The notes: generated from the letters alone by a model not told the origin. Positions 8,693-18,931 are shown, counted from the first letter of the stretch. The stretch is DNA of 64,000 nucleotides from Guptibacillus algicola (GCF_020171805.1 NZ_JAIVAF010000004.1:268057-332056); one strand, 5' to 3'. Numbers and translations are program-made.

Positions 8693-9625
8693 TTATTTAT
8701 TCAATTGCTTCATTACGACCGTTGCCATCGCATCGATAAATTCTTCTTTTGCGTTTGGCATTTCTGGTCTGTAGTACTTTGCTCCAATATCATCTGTCAC
8801 TACTTTACATTCGTAGTCATTGTCAAAGAGAACTTCAAGATGATCGGCTACGAAGCCAACAGGTGCATAGACAAATGATGTGTACCCATGATTGTCATGC
8901 AAGTCTCTCGTTAGATCTTGTACATCGGGACCAATCCATGGATCAGGGGTATTCCCTTCACTCTGCCAACCGATCGCAACGTTTCTTACTCCGGATTCCT
9001 CAACAATTAGGTCAGCCGTTTCTTTTAGTTGATCAGGATACGGATCTCCATTTGCGATGATTTTCTCTGGGAGGCTGTGCGCAGAAACGATTAGTACCGC
9101 TTTTTCACGCTCTTGTTCAGACATTCCATCGAAAATCGCTTTTACTCGTTTAGCCCAATAGGAAATAAACTTCGGTTCATCATACCAGCTCTCAACAGAA
9201 GTAATGGTTGGTCCACCAATTTTCTCTGCTTCTTCCTTAGCACGTCCATTATATGATTTTATACTGAACGTAGAGAAATGAGGAGCTAATACGATACTTA
9301 CAGCTTCTTCAATTCCATCTTCATGCATTTGTTGAACGGCATCTTCTACAAATGGTTCGATATGCTTCAAACCGATATACACTTTAAACTCAATCTCATC
9401 CTGTATCTCATTCAGATGAGCACCTAGGCCATATGCTTGCTCTTGTGTAATTTTTGCAAGGGGTGAAATACCGCCGATCGCTTGATAGCGGTCTTTTAAA
9501 TCTTGAAGCTGCTCTTCAGCTGGTTTTCTTCCTCTACGAATATGTGTGTAATAACGTTCGATATCTTCTTCCTTATATGGCGTACCGTATGCCATCACAA
9601 GTAAACCCATCGTTTTCTTTGCCAT
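8693..9625 (-). CDS. cpfC: Coproporphyrin III ferrochelatase
   Basis: A 310-residue soluble enzyme that inserts Fe2+ into coproporphyrin III in the Gram-positive haem pathway. Segments typical of the Firmicute enzyme include [20 protein letters not shown] at the N terminus, [11 protein letters not shown] near residue 180 with the metal-binding histidine, and the [16 protein letters not shown] segment near the C terminus with the conserved glutamate. The start is the ATG at 9625, with GAGGGG 8 bases upstream, not the longer frame to 9643. The gene stands apart from hemE and hemY, which lie with it in B. subtilis. Confidence 0.93.
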   Translation of the reverse strand: MAKKTMGLLVMAYGTPYKEEDIERYYTHIRRGRKPAEEQLQDLKDRYQAIGGISPLAKITQEQAYGLGAHLNEIQDEIEFKVYIGLKHIEPFVEDAVQQMHEDGIEEAVSIVLAPHFSTFSIKSYNGRAKEEAEKIGGPTITSVESWYDEPKFISYWAKRVKAIFDGMSEQEREKAVLIVSAHSLPEKIIANGDPYPDQLKETADLIVEESGVRNVAIGWQSEGNTPDPWIGPDVQDLTRDLHDNHGYTSFVYAPVGFVADHLEVLFDNDYECKVVTDDIGAKYYRPEMPNAKEEFIDAMATVVMKQLNK

Positions 9626-9770
9626 GAGTGTATCCCCTCTCAAATTTTGCGAATTAAATTGAATATCTAGTTATAATCATTATCGTCTAGTTTGAAGTAT
9701 ACTCTTTTTCATCAATCGATTCAAAGGGTAAGCAACAATATAAATGGTAACGTTTTGTGTCGTTCATTAC

Positions 9771-9802
9771 AAAAGGGGTCAGGCACGTGCCTGACCCCTT
9801 TT
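9771..9802. terminator. Perfect 32-bp palindromic terminator
   Basis: AAAAGGGGTCAGGCAC followed by its exact reverse complement, giving a bidirectional terminator at the 3' end of the small stress-type gene. The GGGGTCAGGCAC/GTGCCTGACCCC core is, from memory, widespread in Bacillus intergenic regions, so this may be a mobile terminator-like repeat. Confidence 0.8.
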
Positions 9803-9807
9803 ATTAT

Positions 9808-10155
9808 TTATTTCTCCATCGCTCCATTATGCTTCGTTACGATTTCACGGAGCTCTGTATCATCATCTTCAGTTGTCTCAAAAGAGAGCACATAGCTAAA
9901 CTGCTTGTCACCTTGTTCAGGATCTGCGTTTTCTTCTTGCTTCCCTGTTGGTGTTTGGTTTGAGAAGAACAAATCGTTGTTCGCACCAGCTTGAGTTGCT
10001 GATCCTTGCCCTGAATCAGGTGCGTCAACAGATGGGCTATTGTCCTCCGTGAGTTCCTCAACTGAAACGCTATCTACTGAATAATTTTTAAGGTCTGCCT
10101 TTGCACTTTCCGCTTCGTTTTCTGTTGGAAAGTAGGCTTGTAATGTTTTACTCAT
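9808..10155 (-). CDS. Small acidic protein, probable general-stress (GSP17M/YflT-like) type
   Basis: A 115-residue acidic protein beginning MSKTLQAYFPTENEAES. A ferredoxin-like N-terminal part (about 1-45) is followed by a low-complexity acidic, glutamine- and serine-rich middle and a second short folded part ending in HNGAMEK. The overall plan resembles YflT/GSP17M-type stress proteins, but the match is weak. The start at 10155 is set by AAAGGAG; a further in-frame ATG at 10185 lacks one. A sigma-B-like promoter lies 40 bases upstream. Biochemical role unknown. Confidence 0.65.
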   Translation of the reverse strand: MSKTLQAYFPTENEAESAKADLKNYSVDSVSVEELTEDNSPSVDAPDSGQGSATQAGANNDLFFSNQTPTGKQEENADPEQGDKQFSYVLSFETTEDDDTELREIVTKHNGAMEK

Positions 10156-10194
10156 ATCGATCGACTCCTTTTCCCTTTGGCTCACATTAACCTG

Positions 10195-10220
10195 TTTCCC
10201 TTTTCTAAGTCCTCTTAATC
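10195..10220 (-). promoter_or_regulatory. Sigma-B-like promoter
   Basis: Minus strand GATTAA, a 14-base spacer and GGGAAA. The SigB consensus is GTTTAA-N12-14-GGGWAW. It is placed 40 bases before the gene starting at 10155. Confidence 0.55.
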
Positions 10221-10331
10221 ATTGAAAAACAAGTAAATTTTATAGGTATTTATGATATCGATATGAAGATGATTAATCTCCCTACTATCAACATAAACTA
10301 CCGCTAATGTCATATTAGAGGAGGAATATTC

Positions 10332-10517
10332 ATGAGGAATAGTAAATCGAAGCATACAAAAGTGGATAAGAAGGGAAACGAACATCTTAACGTAGATGAA
10401 GCGATTAATGAAGTTTTCTATTCGGACCACCAGAAAAACGACTCTAACCCTACCTTATATCTGTACAACAATACTGCAGCTATTGATGTAACTGGGAATA
10501 AGGATGAAGATCGTTAA
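10332..10517 (+). CDS. Small hydrophilic protein of unknown function
   Basis: A 61-residue, highly charged protein with no membrane segment and no recognised motif. The start is well supported: AGAGGAGG lies 8 bases before the ATG. It is divergent from the stress-type gene and is not close enough to the sulfolipid operon (181 bases) to be clearly part of it. No function is proposed. Confidence 0.6.
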   Translation: MRNSKSKHTKVDKKGNEHLNVDEAINEVFYSDHQKNDSNPTLYLYNNTAAIDVTGNKDEDR

Positions 10518-10609
10518 TCCAACTTTTTTCTTTCTATCTTCATCACGATAATGGTTTTGTCTGCAATTAACTGATTTCCTTAAAATTTTCGTAAATTAGG
10601 GGTCCTTAG

Positions 10610-10638
10610 TTGAATCAGCACATGATGAGTGCTATCGT
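10610..10638 (+). promoter_or_regulatory. Candidate promoter of the sulfolipid operon
   Basis: TTGAAT, a 17-base spacer and TATCGT, about 60 bases before the first gene. The spacer contains the inverted repeat AGCAC-N7-GTGCT (10617-10633), a possible operator. Confidence 0.35.
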
Positions 10639-10647
10639 AAATTGTGA

Positions 10648-11847
<1,200 letters not shown>

Positions 11848-11877
11848 GACGAAGCCAAAACAAATAGAGGTGTAACT

Positions 11878-13026
11878 ATGAAAATTTCCATCGTAACTGA
11901 AACATTCCTCCCCTCAACAGATGGAGTCGTAACCCGATTGCGTGCTTCCATCGATTATTTAATCGATCAAGGACATGAAATCCAAGTGATTGCTCCAGAT
12001 TTAGGGGTACAAAGCTATAGGAATATTCGTTTCGATGGGGTTCAGCCTCGGACATTTTTCCTGTACAAGCACCGGAAATTTGGAATGCCAACAAGACAAA
12101 TCAAAACATATCTAGAAGACTTCAACCCTGATCTCGTACATGTCGTAAACCCTGCATTTATGGGGTATTCAGGAATTAAATATGGCAAAAAGCTAGGCGT
12201 CCCACTCATTGCCTCTTATCATACACATGCTCCAAAATATGCAGATCATTATAAAGTTCCATGGGCAGAGCCACTTCTTTGGTGGCACTTTAGAAGGATG
12301 CACAACCAAGCTGACTTGAACCTATGTACATCTCAAGCTATTTTAGAAGAGCTCAATGAACAGAACTTTTACAATGTCCATTTATGGAAGCGAGGCGTAG
12401 ATACAGAACGTTTTAACCCAGAGTTACGAGATGAGTCGATGAGAGAGCGATTGACTGAAGGTAATCCTGACAAAACACTTCTTTTATTTGTTGGACGACT
12501 TGCTTTTGAGAAAGAAATCGACACGCTCATCCCCATGTTAGAAGAGAAGCAAGACGCTCATCTCGCAATCGTTGGAGATGGTCCATACCGAGAACAGCTA
12601 GAAAAGAATTTCTCACACCTTAACAATGTGACCTTCACAGGGTTTATGCACGGAGAAGAATTAGCAACCGCTTATGCGTCATCAGATGCGTTCATGTTTC
12701 CATCAACAACGGAAACACTAGGACTCGTTATTCTAGAAGCAATGGCAAGCGGTCTCCCCGTTGTCGCAGCAGCGTCTGGTCCGACGAACGAACAAGTCGA
12801 CGATGGTGCTACAGGACTTCTCTACCGCTCAGGTGAAGACGGAAACTTGACCGAGACTATCGCTCGATTAGAAGATAAGAATCTTCAGCAGCAAATGTCC
12901 AAACGCGCTTTCTCTCATTCACGCGCATTTGGTTGGCATGGTCCTGCAAAGCAGCTTCTCGATATTTATGAATCCGCTCTAGACGTAAAGCAGGAACAAG
13001 AAGAAGGACAGCAGGCGGTCCAATAG
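11878..13026 (+). CDS. GT4 glycosyltransferase, probable sulfoquinovosyldiacylglycerol synthase (SqdX/SQD2-like)
   Basis: A 382-residue GT-B glycosyltransferase. The N terminus ISIVTETFLPSTDGVVTRL is the glycine-loop region of family GT4. The C-terminal domain carries FVGRLAFEKEIDTLIP and the donor-binding ETLGLVILEAMASGLPVV segment with the EX7E glutamates. Given its position directly behind sqdB, it should move sulfoquinovose from UDP-SQ to diacylglycerol at the inner membrane face. On sequence alone, other mannosyl- or glucosyl-type GT4 lipid enzymes remain possible. AGAGGTG precedes the ATG. The gap to sqdB is 30 bases and to the next gene 14. Confidence 0.8.
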   Translation: MKISIVTETFLPSTDGVVTRLRASIDYLIDQGHEIQVIAPDLGVQSYRNIRFDGVQPRTFFLYKHRKFGMPTRQIKTYLEDFNPDLVHVVNPAFMGYSGIKYGKKLGVPLIASYHTHAPKYADHYKVPWAEPLLWWHFRRMHNQADLNLCTSQAILEELNEQNFYNVHLWKRGVDTERFNPELRDESMRERLTEGNPDKTLLLFVGRLAFEKEIDTLIPMLEEKQDAHLAIVGDGPYREQLEKNFSHLNNVTFTGFMHGEELATAYASSDAFMFPSTTETLGLVILEAMASGLPVVAAASGPTNEQVDDGATGLLYRSGEDGNLTETIARLEDKNLQQQMSKRAFSHSRAFGWHGPAKQLLDIYESALDVKQEQEEGQQAVQ

Positions 13027-13040
13027 ATAGAGGTAAAAAC

Positions 13041-13511
13041 ATGAAACAGAGTCAGAAAGGAAAAGGTTCAAAGCAGGTGATAAGCTTTAGTGCGATCGGT
13101 ATTATGAACGCACTTGTAGATATAGGAGCGCTAAACCTGCTCATGCTGTTATTTCCAACAGATGATCGAATCCAGCTCATTTCCTATAACACAATTGCAT
13201 ATACTCTTGCGATCACGAACAGCTACTTTTGGAATGCGAAGCTAACCTTTCCATCTAAAGCCATCCACGATCGTAAACAGATCGTCCTGTTTATTGTGCA
13301 GGCTGTTATTGCACTTGCGGTCAGTAACCTCGTATTTTATGGCGCTTTGTACCTGTTTGACCTCGAATGGATATCTATTGCGAATTATATCGAACGAAAT
13401 ATAGCGAAGGGATTAGCAATGTTTCTATCCTCTGCTTCAAGCTTCTTTATGATGAAGCACATTGTATTCCCCCGGACTCACCGGTCCCCTGGGCAAGAAC
13501 GAAGTCGCTAA
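13041..13511 (+). CDS. GtrA-like membrane protein
   Basis: A 156-residue protein with four predicted membrane helices and the GtrA pattern: an early ISFSAIGIMNALVDIG helix, then SYFWNAKLTF between helices 2 and 3. GtrA proteins are proposed to translocate prenyl-linked sugars or assist polysaccharide and teichoic acid modification. As third gene of the operon it may help move or modify a glycolipid, which is inference. GAGGT precedes the ATG and the operon ends at a strong terminator. Confidence 0.82.
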   Translation: MKQSQKGKGSKQVISFSAIGIMNALVDIGALNLLMLLFPTDDRIQLISYNTIAYTLAITNSYFWNAKLTFPSKAIHDRKQIVLFIVQAVIALAVSNLVFYGALYLFDLEWISIANYIERNIAKGLAMFLSSASSFFMMKHIVFPRTHRSPGQERSR

Positions 13512-13515
13512 CCAA

Positions 13516-13552
13516 AAAACAAGCGAATCCATAATCGGATTCGCTTGTTTTT
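13516..13552 (+). terminator. Terminator of the sulfolipid operon
   Basis: Stem AAACAAGCGAATCC/GGATTCGCTTGTTT followed by TTTAATT. Confidence 0.9.
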
Positions 13553-13619
13553 AATTGTCCTAGTCAAACACTACGATGCTCGCTTTATTAAGGGGCTTAA
13601 CTTTTTTATAACAATTCCT

Positions 13620-14141
13620 CTACACGTACTTTTCCATCCTAATATCTGCCCACATCTTCCCTTTCCAATATGTAAAATCCTCTAATCGAGCAATCTCTTT
13701 ATATCCTAATCGTTTATACAAATGCTGTGCCCTTGTATTGAACTCAAACACGCCAAGTTCAATTCTCTTTAATCCATCTTTCTTTATTTGCTCTTCTAAG
13801 TAGCTCATTGCTTCAAAGCCGACGCCTTGACCACGAGCCTCATCTTCCCCAATCGTTATTCCGATCCAAGCTGTTTTCGGTACTTTCTTAAAGAGATGAC
13901 TAGGGTCAACCATATAATTCATTTCTCCTACAACCTGATCATTGAAGTAAATCAAATAAATATGTAGGTAATTCAATCGCTCTGTTATATCGATCATCGT
14001 TATTTTCCTGCGCCGATCAAATTCTTCGGCATTCTTATTCGGTCGAATTAACGGTACTAAAGAACGATCATTTTCCCATCTATTATACATATCAACAAGA
14101 ACAGTTGTTGGATGTTCAATTTTACTAAAATGTATTTTCAT
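13620..14141 (-). CDS. GNAT family N-acetyltransferase
   Basis: A 173-residue acetyltransferase. IGITIGEDEARGQGVGFEAM holds the pyrophosphate-binding loop (R/QxxGxG/A form) near residue 90, and LGVFEFNTRAQHLYKRLGY is motif B. The acceptor is unknown. It resembles RimJ/RimL-type enzymes that modify small molecules or peptide N termini. The start at 14141 has AAGGAG 7 bases upstream. The frame extends to 14165 without a better site. Confidence 0.85.
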   Translation of the reverse strand: MKIHFSKIEHPTTVLVDMYNRWENDRSLVPLIRPNKNAEEFDRRRKITMIDITERLNYLHIYLIYFNDQVVGEMNYMVDPSHLFKKVPKTAWIGITIGEDEARGQGVGFEAMSYLEEQIKKDGLKRIELGVFEFNTRAQHLYKRLGYKEIARLEDFTYWKGKMWADIRMEKYV

Positions 14142-14216
14142 GTGCGTCTCCTTCCTTACCATCATTATGCTTCTTCAAATGATTCCATATATGCTTAGTA
14201 TTTTCCTCCCTCGAAA

Positions 14217-14241
14217 AAACAGACAGCTTTCACTGTCTGTT
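14217..14241 (-). terminator. Terminator overlapping the DUF368 stop codon
   Basis: Minus strand AACAGACAG-TGAAAG-CTGTCTGTT followed by TTTT. Its first bases belong to the stop codon of the gene. Confidence 0.85.
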
Positions 14242-15064
14242 ACGTTTGTTTATGCTCGATTCTTCCTAACAAGAATGCTGCTCCAATACCAAGGAGGAAT
14301 GTCATGATACTTGCAATGGCAATGCCTGAATCAGATTTAAATCCTGGGTAAAGAACGACCACTGAACCTGTCACAAGCCCGATCATAACCGCATACGTTG
14401 AAACCGTGTATTTGCTCAACAGTAATGAAATAGCTTTACCCGTTAAACTTAATCCTACTATGATTCCCGCCCCTACAGTCAAAATAAGAGGGATTTGGAA
14501 TGAGGATAATCCATGTATAACCGTTTGATAAGACCCAAGCAATAGCAGTACGAATGAACCACTTACGCCAGGCAGAATCATGGCAGTACTAGCAAGCCAG
14601 CCTGAAAAGAATAGTGTCACATAATCCTTAAGCTGTAACGCTTCTTTTACAGTTCCTGAGTCCCCTCCTTTGAATACGACCGTAAAAGCAATCAATACCG
14701 CCGCAATCACAAGGAGCATATAGTGAACCGGTTTAAATGTTTTCTTAAATTCCACCGTTTTCAATAAGAATGGAATAACCCCAATGATCAATCCAATAAA
14801 AAAGTAAAATGTAGGCTGTGGATAGTTGTTTAAAAGCTTTTCCATCACCTTACTTACTAATATGATCGCAAGAACCACTCCGATGAGCAAAGGAATAAAG
14901 AAGCCAAGTTCCTTCTTCCAATTCTTACTCATCAGTCCATTGATTCCGCTGATCAAACGTTTATAAATCCCAAGTACCATCGCTATCGTTCCGCCACTAA
15001 CACCAGGAATCAAATCACTGATTCCCATTAACAGCCCTCTATATATATTCTTCCATCTAAACAT
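14240..15064 (-). CDS. popT: DUF368 (PopT) family polyprenyl-phosphate flippase
   Basis: A 274-residue polytopic protein with an inverted pair of signature loops: GISDLIPGVSGGTIAM near residue 16 and TAMILPGVSGSFVLLLLG near residue 160. This internal duplication defines DUF368. The family has been shown to return undecaprenyl phosphate to the cytoplasmic leaflet for wall synthesis, with activity favoured at alkaline pH in some species. The start at 15064 has AAGGAG 9 bases upstream. A DedA protein, the other family with this role, lies at 25662. Confidence 0.88.
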   Translation of the reverse strand: MFRWKNIYRGLLMGISDLIPGVSGGTIAMVLGIYKRLISGINGLMSKNWKKELGFFIPLLIGVVLAIILVSKVMEKLLNNYPQPTFYFFIGLIIGVIPFLLKTVEFKKTFKPVHYMLLVIAAVLIAFTVVFKGGDSGTVKEALQLKDYVTLFFSGWLASTAMILPGVSGSFVLLLLGSYQTVIHGLSSFQIPLILTVGAGIIVGLSLTGKAISLLLSKYTVSTYAVMIGLVTGSVVVLYPGFKSDSGIAIASIMTFLLGIGAAFLLGRIEHKQT

Positions 15065-15309
15065 CTCATACTTCTCCTTTAATCTATCTATGTAATAGTT
15101 CCTTACCCTCCAAGCATGCAATCATAACCCTCAAGGAGAGTTAGCTTTGGTTTTTACTCGTCACAATCGGTTATCCTAATCCTACACGTATCCATTCGAA
15201 ACAAATCATCTTTTTCTGCCTACACAAAAATGCCATCAGTTGATTATCTACCGCCATATACAGTAAAGTGATAGAGGTGATTTTTGATTTTATACACTGG
15301 AGGAATTTG

Positions 15310-16194
15310 ATGAGTGATCGAAATAAAGGCATCCTTTTGTTACTCGTTTCATCGTTCGGTTTTGCGATGATGGCGGCTTTTGTCAAGCTTTCAGGTGACT
15401 TACCAACGGTACAAAAGACGATGTTTCGTAACGCAGTATCAGCAGTCATATCATTTGGTTTTGTTATGTACTACAAAGAACGGTTATTTGGTAAGAAAGA
15501 AAATCAGAAATTCTTACTCCTACGTTCATCACTTGGAACGCTCGGAATTCTTTTCTATTTTTATGCGATCGACCATCTTGTTCTATCAGATGCAGATATG
15601 CTAAACAAGCTAAGTCCCTTTCTGCTCATAATCTTTTCTGCACTATTCCTGAAAGAGCGTGCGAGGACGTTTCAGATTGTGGCGATTATCATTGCATTCA
15701 TTGGTACATTATTGATCATTAAACCGCAATTCTCTATTGAAACCATCCCATATATTTCAGGGTTATTATCTGCGGTATTTGCTGCAGGAGCGTATACCGT
15801 TCTTCGCGTTCTTGGCCAAAAGGAGAAGTTTTATACGGTCGTCTTTTATTTTTCATTCTTCTCAACGGTTGTTTTACTACCTTTCGTCATTATGTTTTAT
15901 GAACCGATGGAAACGAGACAGCTCATATACCTTCTTCTTGCAGGAGTCTTTGCAACACTTGGTCAGTTTGGAATTACGATGGCATATAAATTTGCCCCAG
16001 CAAGAGAGATCTCGATCTTCTTCTATTCAACCGTCGTCTATTCAGCACTGATCAGTATCGTCCTATTTGGACAAGTACCTGACCTACTGAGTATACTTGG
16101 TTATATTATCATCTTCTCCGCTTCGTTCTACATGTTTTTACGGAATAATCATGAAGCGAAGATTGAGAAAAGAGCCTTTCGAACATCAGATTAA
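15310..16194 (+). CDS. EamA (DMT) family transporter
   Basis: A 294-residue membrane protein with ten hydrophobic segments arranged as two EamA repeats (about 5-135 and 150-285). Features include GMLNKLSPFL-like and FLKERARTFQ segments typical of RhaT/YdcZ-type metabolite exporters. The substrate is unknown. TGGAGGA lies before the ATG at 15310. Upstream in-frame codons lack a binding site. It is divergent from the DUF368 gene. A second EamA transporter is at 30062. Confidence 0.88.
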   Translation: MSDRNKGILLLLVSSFGFAMMAAFVKLSGDLPTVQKTMFRNAVSAVISFGFVMYYKERLFGKKENQKFLLLRSSLGTLGILFYFYAIDHLVLSDADMLNKLSPFLLIIFSALFLKERARTFQIVAIIIAFIGTLLIIKPQFSIETIPYISGLLSAVFAAGAYTVLRVLGQKEKFYTVVFYFSFFSTVVLLPFVIMFYEPMETRQLIYLLLAGVFATLGQFGITMAYKFAPAREISIFFYSTVVYSALISIVLFGQVPDLLSILGYIIIFSASFYMFLRNNHEAKIEKRAFRTSD

Positions 16195-16196
16195 AC

Positions 16197-16236
16197 AACA
16201 GGTAGCGTCTATTTCAGGGCGCTACCTGTTTTGTTA
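16197..16236. terminator. Terminator between EamA and GGCT genes
   Basis: Stem AACAGGTAGCG/CGCTACCTGTT around a 12-base loop, with TTGTT after it. It lies between convergent genes. Confidence 0.8.
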
Positions 16237-16242
16237 TCCTTC

Positions 16243-16617
16243 TCACCTATATATCACCCAATCACCGCTATCGATTTGTCCAAACGACGATGACCTCGTT
16301 TTCATAATATACGTGATTGCATCGTACGTCTTTTCTTTGGAATGAACGGTTTGGATCACTCTGTCATAAAGGTTTGCACTTCGTCCTTCTTGAAATCCTT
16401 CAAGCACATCAATACGTGAAAGATACGTGTCGTCCACTTCATAGATTTCTCCATATACAACATGTTCACTTGATCCAAACATCGCAGGATATCCTGCACC
16501 CGTGTCATACAATGCTCCACTTGTCCAACTATACTCTTCAAGTAATGTTGCGCCTTCGATCACATGGTGATTGCTTTCTCCTTTTCGTAACGTTCCATAC
16601 ACAAAAACAATATGCAT
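16243..16617 (-). CDS. Gamma-glutamylcyclotransferase-like (AIG2/GGCT) protein
   Basis: A 124-residue single-domain protein beginning MHIVFVYGTLRKGESNHH; the YGTLRKGE loop binds the gamma-glutamyl group. The likely catalytic glutamate is in RIDVLEGF near residue 74. Members release 5-oxoproline from gamma-glutamyl amines or peptides, but many bacterial ones are uncharacterised. It is 54 bases downstream of the start side of the pyruvate oxidase terminator and is transcribed on its own. Confidence 0.85.
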   Translation of the reverse strand: MHIVFVYGTLRKGESNHHVIEGATLLEEYSWTSGALYDTGAGYPAMFGSSEHVVYGEIYEVDDTYLSRIDVLEGFQEGRSANLYDRVIQTVHSKEKTYDAITYIMKTRSSSFGQIDSGDWVIYR

Positions 16618-16636
16618 GAAAATGACCCTCCTATAA

Positions 16637-16666
16637 ATAAAGCCCGCCTTCCTAGGGCGGACTTTG
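16637..16666 (-). terminator. Terminator of the pyruvate oxidase gene
   Basis: Hairpin AAAGTCCGCCC-loop-GGCGGGCTTT on the minus strand, with one mismatch, followed by ATTTA. Confidence 0.7.
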
Positions 16667-16671
16667 TATCC

Positions 16672-18393
16672 TTAGAAAATACGCTTCAACGCTTTCTTAA
16701 GCGGTGGCATGTCGAGCTCTTGCTCCTTGAACGCTTTCTTCAACATGTATTTTGAATAACTTGATGCTTGCTCATACGTTACTTTCCCAGGAAGAGGTGC
16801 TTGGTCTTCTATCACAATATCTACAATAGCAGGTTTTGTAGATTTAGCCGCTCTTTCAAGAGCTGGTAACAGTTCCTCGTGTTTCTCAACACGGTACCCT
16901 TCTCCACCTGCTGTATGAGCGAAAGCTGCGAAGTCAAAGTCTTTTAGCTCTGTTTCATAATCAAGGTTCCCTATTGCTTGCTGCTCGTATTTAATCATTC
17001 CGAGACGTTCATTGTTGAAGATAACGACCATCATAGGCAGCTGATATTTTACAGCCGTTAAGAAGTCCTGCATCACCATGGAGAATCCTCCGTCTCCACA
17101 AATCGCTACTGCTTGACGCTCTGGGTGAGCAATTTTTGCTGCAATCGCACCTGGTAGACCGCACCCCATCGTCGCCATCCAGGACGAAAGAATGAACTTC
17201 TGGTTTGTTACACGAAAGTGTCGCGCCGTCCAGACTGTAACATTACCAACATCCACTGAAAGAACCGCATCATCTTCAACGACTTTCTGAAGCTCAGGCA
17301 TGATTTCTTGTGGTTTGATCGGTGTTGATCGCTCAGATTCAATACTTTCTAAATGAGACCACCAATTCTTCATATTCTCCTGACACTTTTCTATAAAGTC
17401 TCTGTCTTCTTGGTAGTGACTATTTTCAGCTAAGTGGGAGAGCGTCCACTTCGCATCCCCAATTAATCCTACCGTCACAGGATACCGTTTTCCAATTTGT
17501 GTCGGCTCGATATCAAGCTGAATCGCCTTAGCATCATCAGGTAAATAGTCGCGGTAAGGGAACGAAGTACCTACCATGATAAGAAGATCTGTTTCTTCCA
17601 TCGCCTCGTAAGCAGGTTTTGTTCCAATTTGACCGAGTTGCCCTAAGTTATATGGATGGACATCTGGAATCGTCCCCTTGCCTGGGAGGCTAAGAATAAT
17701 CGGTGCAGCTACCTTCTCAGCGAACTGTAAAAGTTCTTCTCTTGAATGCTTAGCACCCTTCCCTGCTAAAATTACTGGTCTCTTTGCTTCGTTCACTAGC
17801 TGTAGTGCTTCTTGCAAGTTTGAAGGATCGGGATGAACAACAGCTTGTGAACGTATAAGTGATGTATTCTTAACTTTTTGCTTCACTTTTTCAGCTGCAA
17901 GGTCATCAGGAATCGTAAGGATAGCTACCCCTTTCTTCTCAACAGCAGTTCGAATCGCCTGATTTGTTATGTCAGGTAAAGATTCTGCTGATTGTACGCG
18001 CTTATTAAAAACAGCTACATCGTCAAACATCCGCTCGAGATTCACTTCCTGAAACTGATCGGTTCCTACTTGGGTACTATCAACTTGGCCTGCGATTACA
18101 AGAACAGGCGCCCCATCAGCTTTTGCATCATAAAGACCGTTAAGGAGATGGATCGCACCAGGACCTGCTATCGATAAGCAAACGCCAATCTTACCAGTTA
18201 TTTTTGCATATGAAGCAGCTGAAAGCGCACCAACTTCCTCATGACGAACCTGAATGAATTTCATGCGATCTTCTGAAGATCGAAGATTATCTACAAAGTG
18301 ATTGATCGAATCACCCGGAAGGCCGTAAACATGGTCAACTCCCCAATCAGATAGTGTATCTACAAGAATTTCTCCTGTACTTTTATCAAACAT
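16672..18393 (-). CDS. Thiamine-diphosphate pyruvate oxidase (YdaP/PoxB-like)
   Basis: A 573-residue three-domain ThDP/FAD enzyme. The N-terminal PYR domain has VYGLPGDSINHF and the activating glutamate in RHEEVGALSAA (about residue 51). The middle domain binds FAD. The C-terminal PP domain has the GDGGFSMVMQDF...NN ThDP/Mg motif near residue 435. It most resembles B. subtilis YdaP, a predicted pyruvate:quinone or oxygen oxidoreductase producing acetate and CO2. Acetolactate synthase is less likely, because no regulatory subunit gene is adjacent. GGAGGAGG precedes the ATG. A SigB-like promoter lies 40-60 bases upstream; B. subtilis ydaP is also SigB-controlled. Confidence 0.88.
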   Translation of the reverse strand: MFDKSTGEILVDTLSDWGVDHVYGLPGDSINHFVDNLRSSEDRMKFIQVRHEEVGALSAASYAKITGKIGVCLSIAGPGAIHLLNGLYDAKADGAPVLVIAGQVDSTQVGTDQFQEVNLERMFDDVAVFNKRVQSAESLPDITNQAIRTAVEKKGVAILTIPDDLAAEKVKQKVKNTSLIRSQAVVHPDPSNLQEALQLVNEAKRPVILAGKGAKHSREELLQFAEKVAAPIILSLPGKGTIPDVHPYNLGQLGQIGTKPAYEAMEETDLLIMVGTSFPYRDYLPDDAKAIQLDIEPTQIGKRYPVTVGLIGDAKWTLSHLAENSHYQEDRDFIEKCQENMKNWWSHLESIESERSTPIKPQEIMPELQKVVEDDAVLSVDVGNVTVWTARHFRVTNQKFILSSWMATMGCGLPGAIAAKIAHPERQAVAICGDGGFSMVMQDFLTAVKYQLPMMVVIFNNERLGMIKYEQQAIGNLDYETELKDFDFAAFAHTAGGEGYRVEKHEELLPALERAAKSTKPAIVDIVIEDQAPLPGKVTYEQASSYSKYMLKKAFKEQELDMPPLKKALKRIF

Positions 18394-18430
18394 TATTATT
18401 CCTCCTCCGCATCATCTCATAATGATTCAC

Positions 18431-18456
18431 CTTCCCTTTTCGTGATCATACGAAAC
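18431..18456 (-). promoter_or_regulatory. Sigma-B-like promoter of the pyruvate oxidase gene
   Basis: Minus strand GTTTCG, a 14-base spacer and GGGAAG, close to GTTTAA-N12-14-GGGWAW and properly placed upstream of the start at 18393. Confidence 0.6.
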
Positions 18457-18553
18457 TTTTTTACTACGTAAGAGGGTTCTATTGTTTAATATCCTTCAAT
18501 AAAGTGAAATGTATAGAATAGGAACTGAAAATTCTAATTGGGAGGCTCCCCTT

Positions 18554-18931
18554 ATGAAACATCTCGTATTTTATGACGCTGAATGTCCTTTCTGCTTTAA
18601 TCTGAAGAAGATTCTTCAAAAGCTTGACTGGAGAGGGCAGGTTGAATGGATAGCTGTTCAAGAAGTAGAAAACAATCCAGAAGCTTATCCCTACATGCAA
18701 TATCGCCATGATCTTATGTATGATGAAATACATATGCTGACGGCATCTGGCCGCTTATACTCAGGCTTTTCTACAGTCAGAAGGCTGTTCCTTGCATTGC
18801 CGATTACAATTCCATTGAGCTTATTTCTATATTTACCATTCCTTGACCGTATCGGAGCACCATTATATAAATGGTTTTCAACTCATCGATACGAATGGTT
18901 TGGACGTTACCCTGAACCTGTTTATGATTGA
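18554..18931 (+). CDS. DCC family thiol-disulfide oxidoreductase-like protein (DUF393)
   Basis: A 125-residue thioredoxin-fold-like protein. FYDAECPFC at residues 5-13 gives the DxxCPxC motif that names the family. The C-terminal half has a hydrophobic segment (LALPITIPLSLFLYLPFL) that may lie against the membrane. The redox partner is unknown. GGGAGG precedes the ATG at 18554. The longer frame to 18509 has no binding site. The stop codon lies inside the terminator stem. Confidence 0.85.
   Translation: MKHLVFYDAECPFCFNLKKILQKLDWRGQVEWIAVQEVENNPEAYPYMQYRHDLMYDEIHMLTASGRLYSGFSTVRRLFLALPITIPLSLFLYLPFLDRIGAPLYKWFSTHRYEWFGRYPEPVYD

Noticed and set aside
8636..8878. 80-codon plus-strand frame near the ferrochelatase end
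   Set aside because: It runs antisense through the terminator and hem gene with no binding site.
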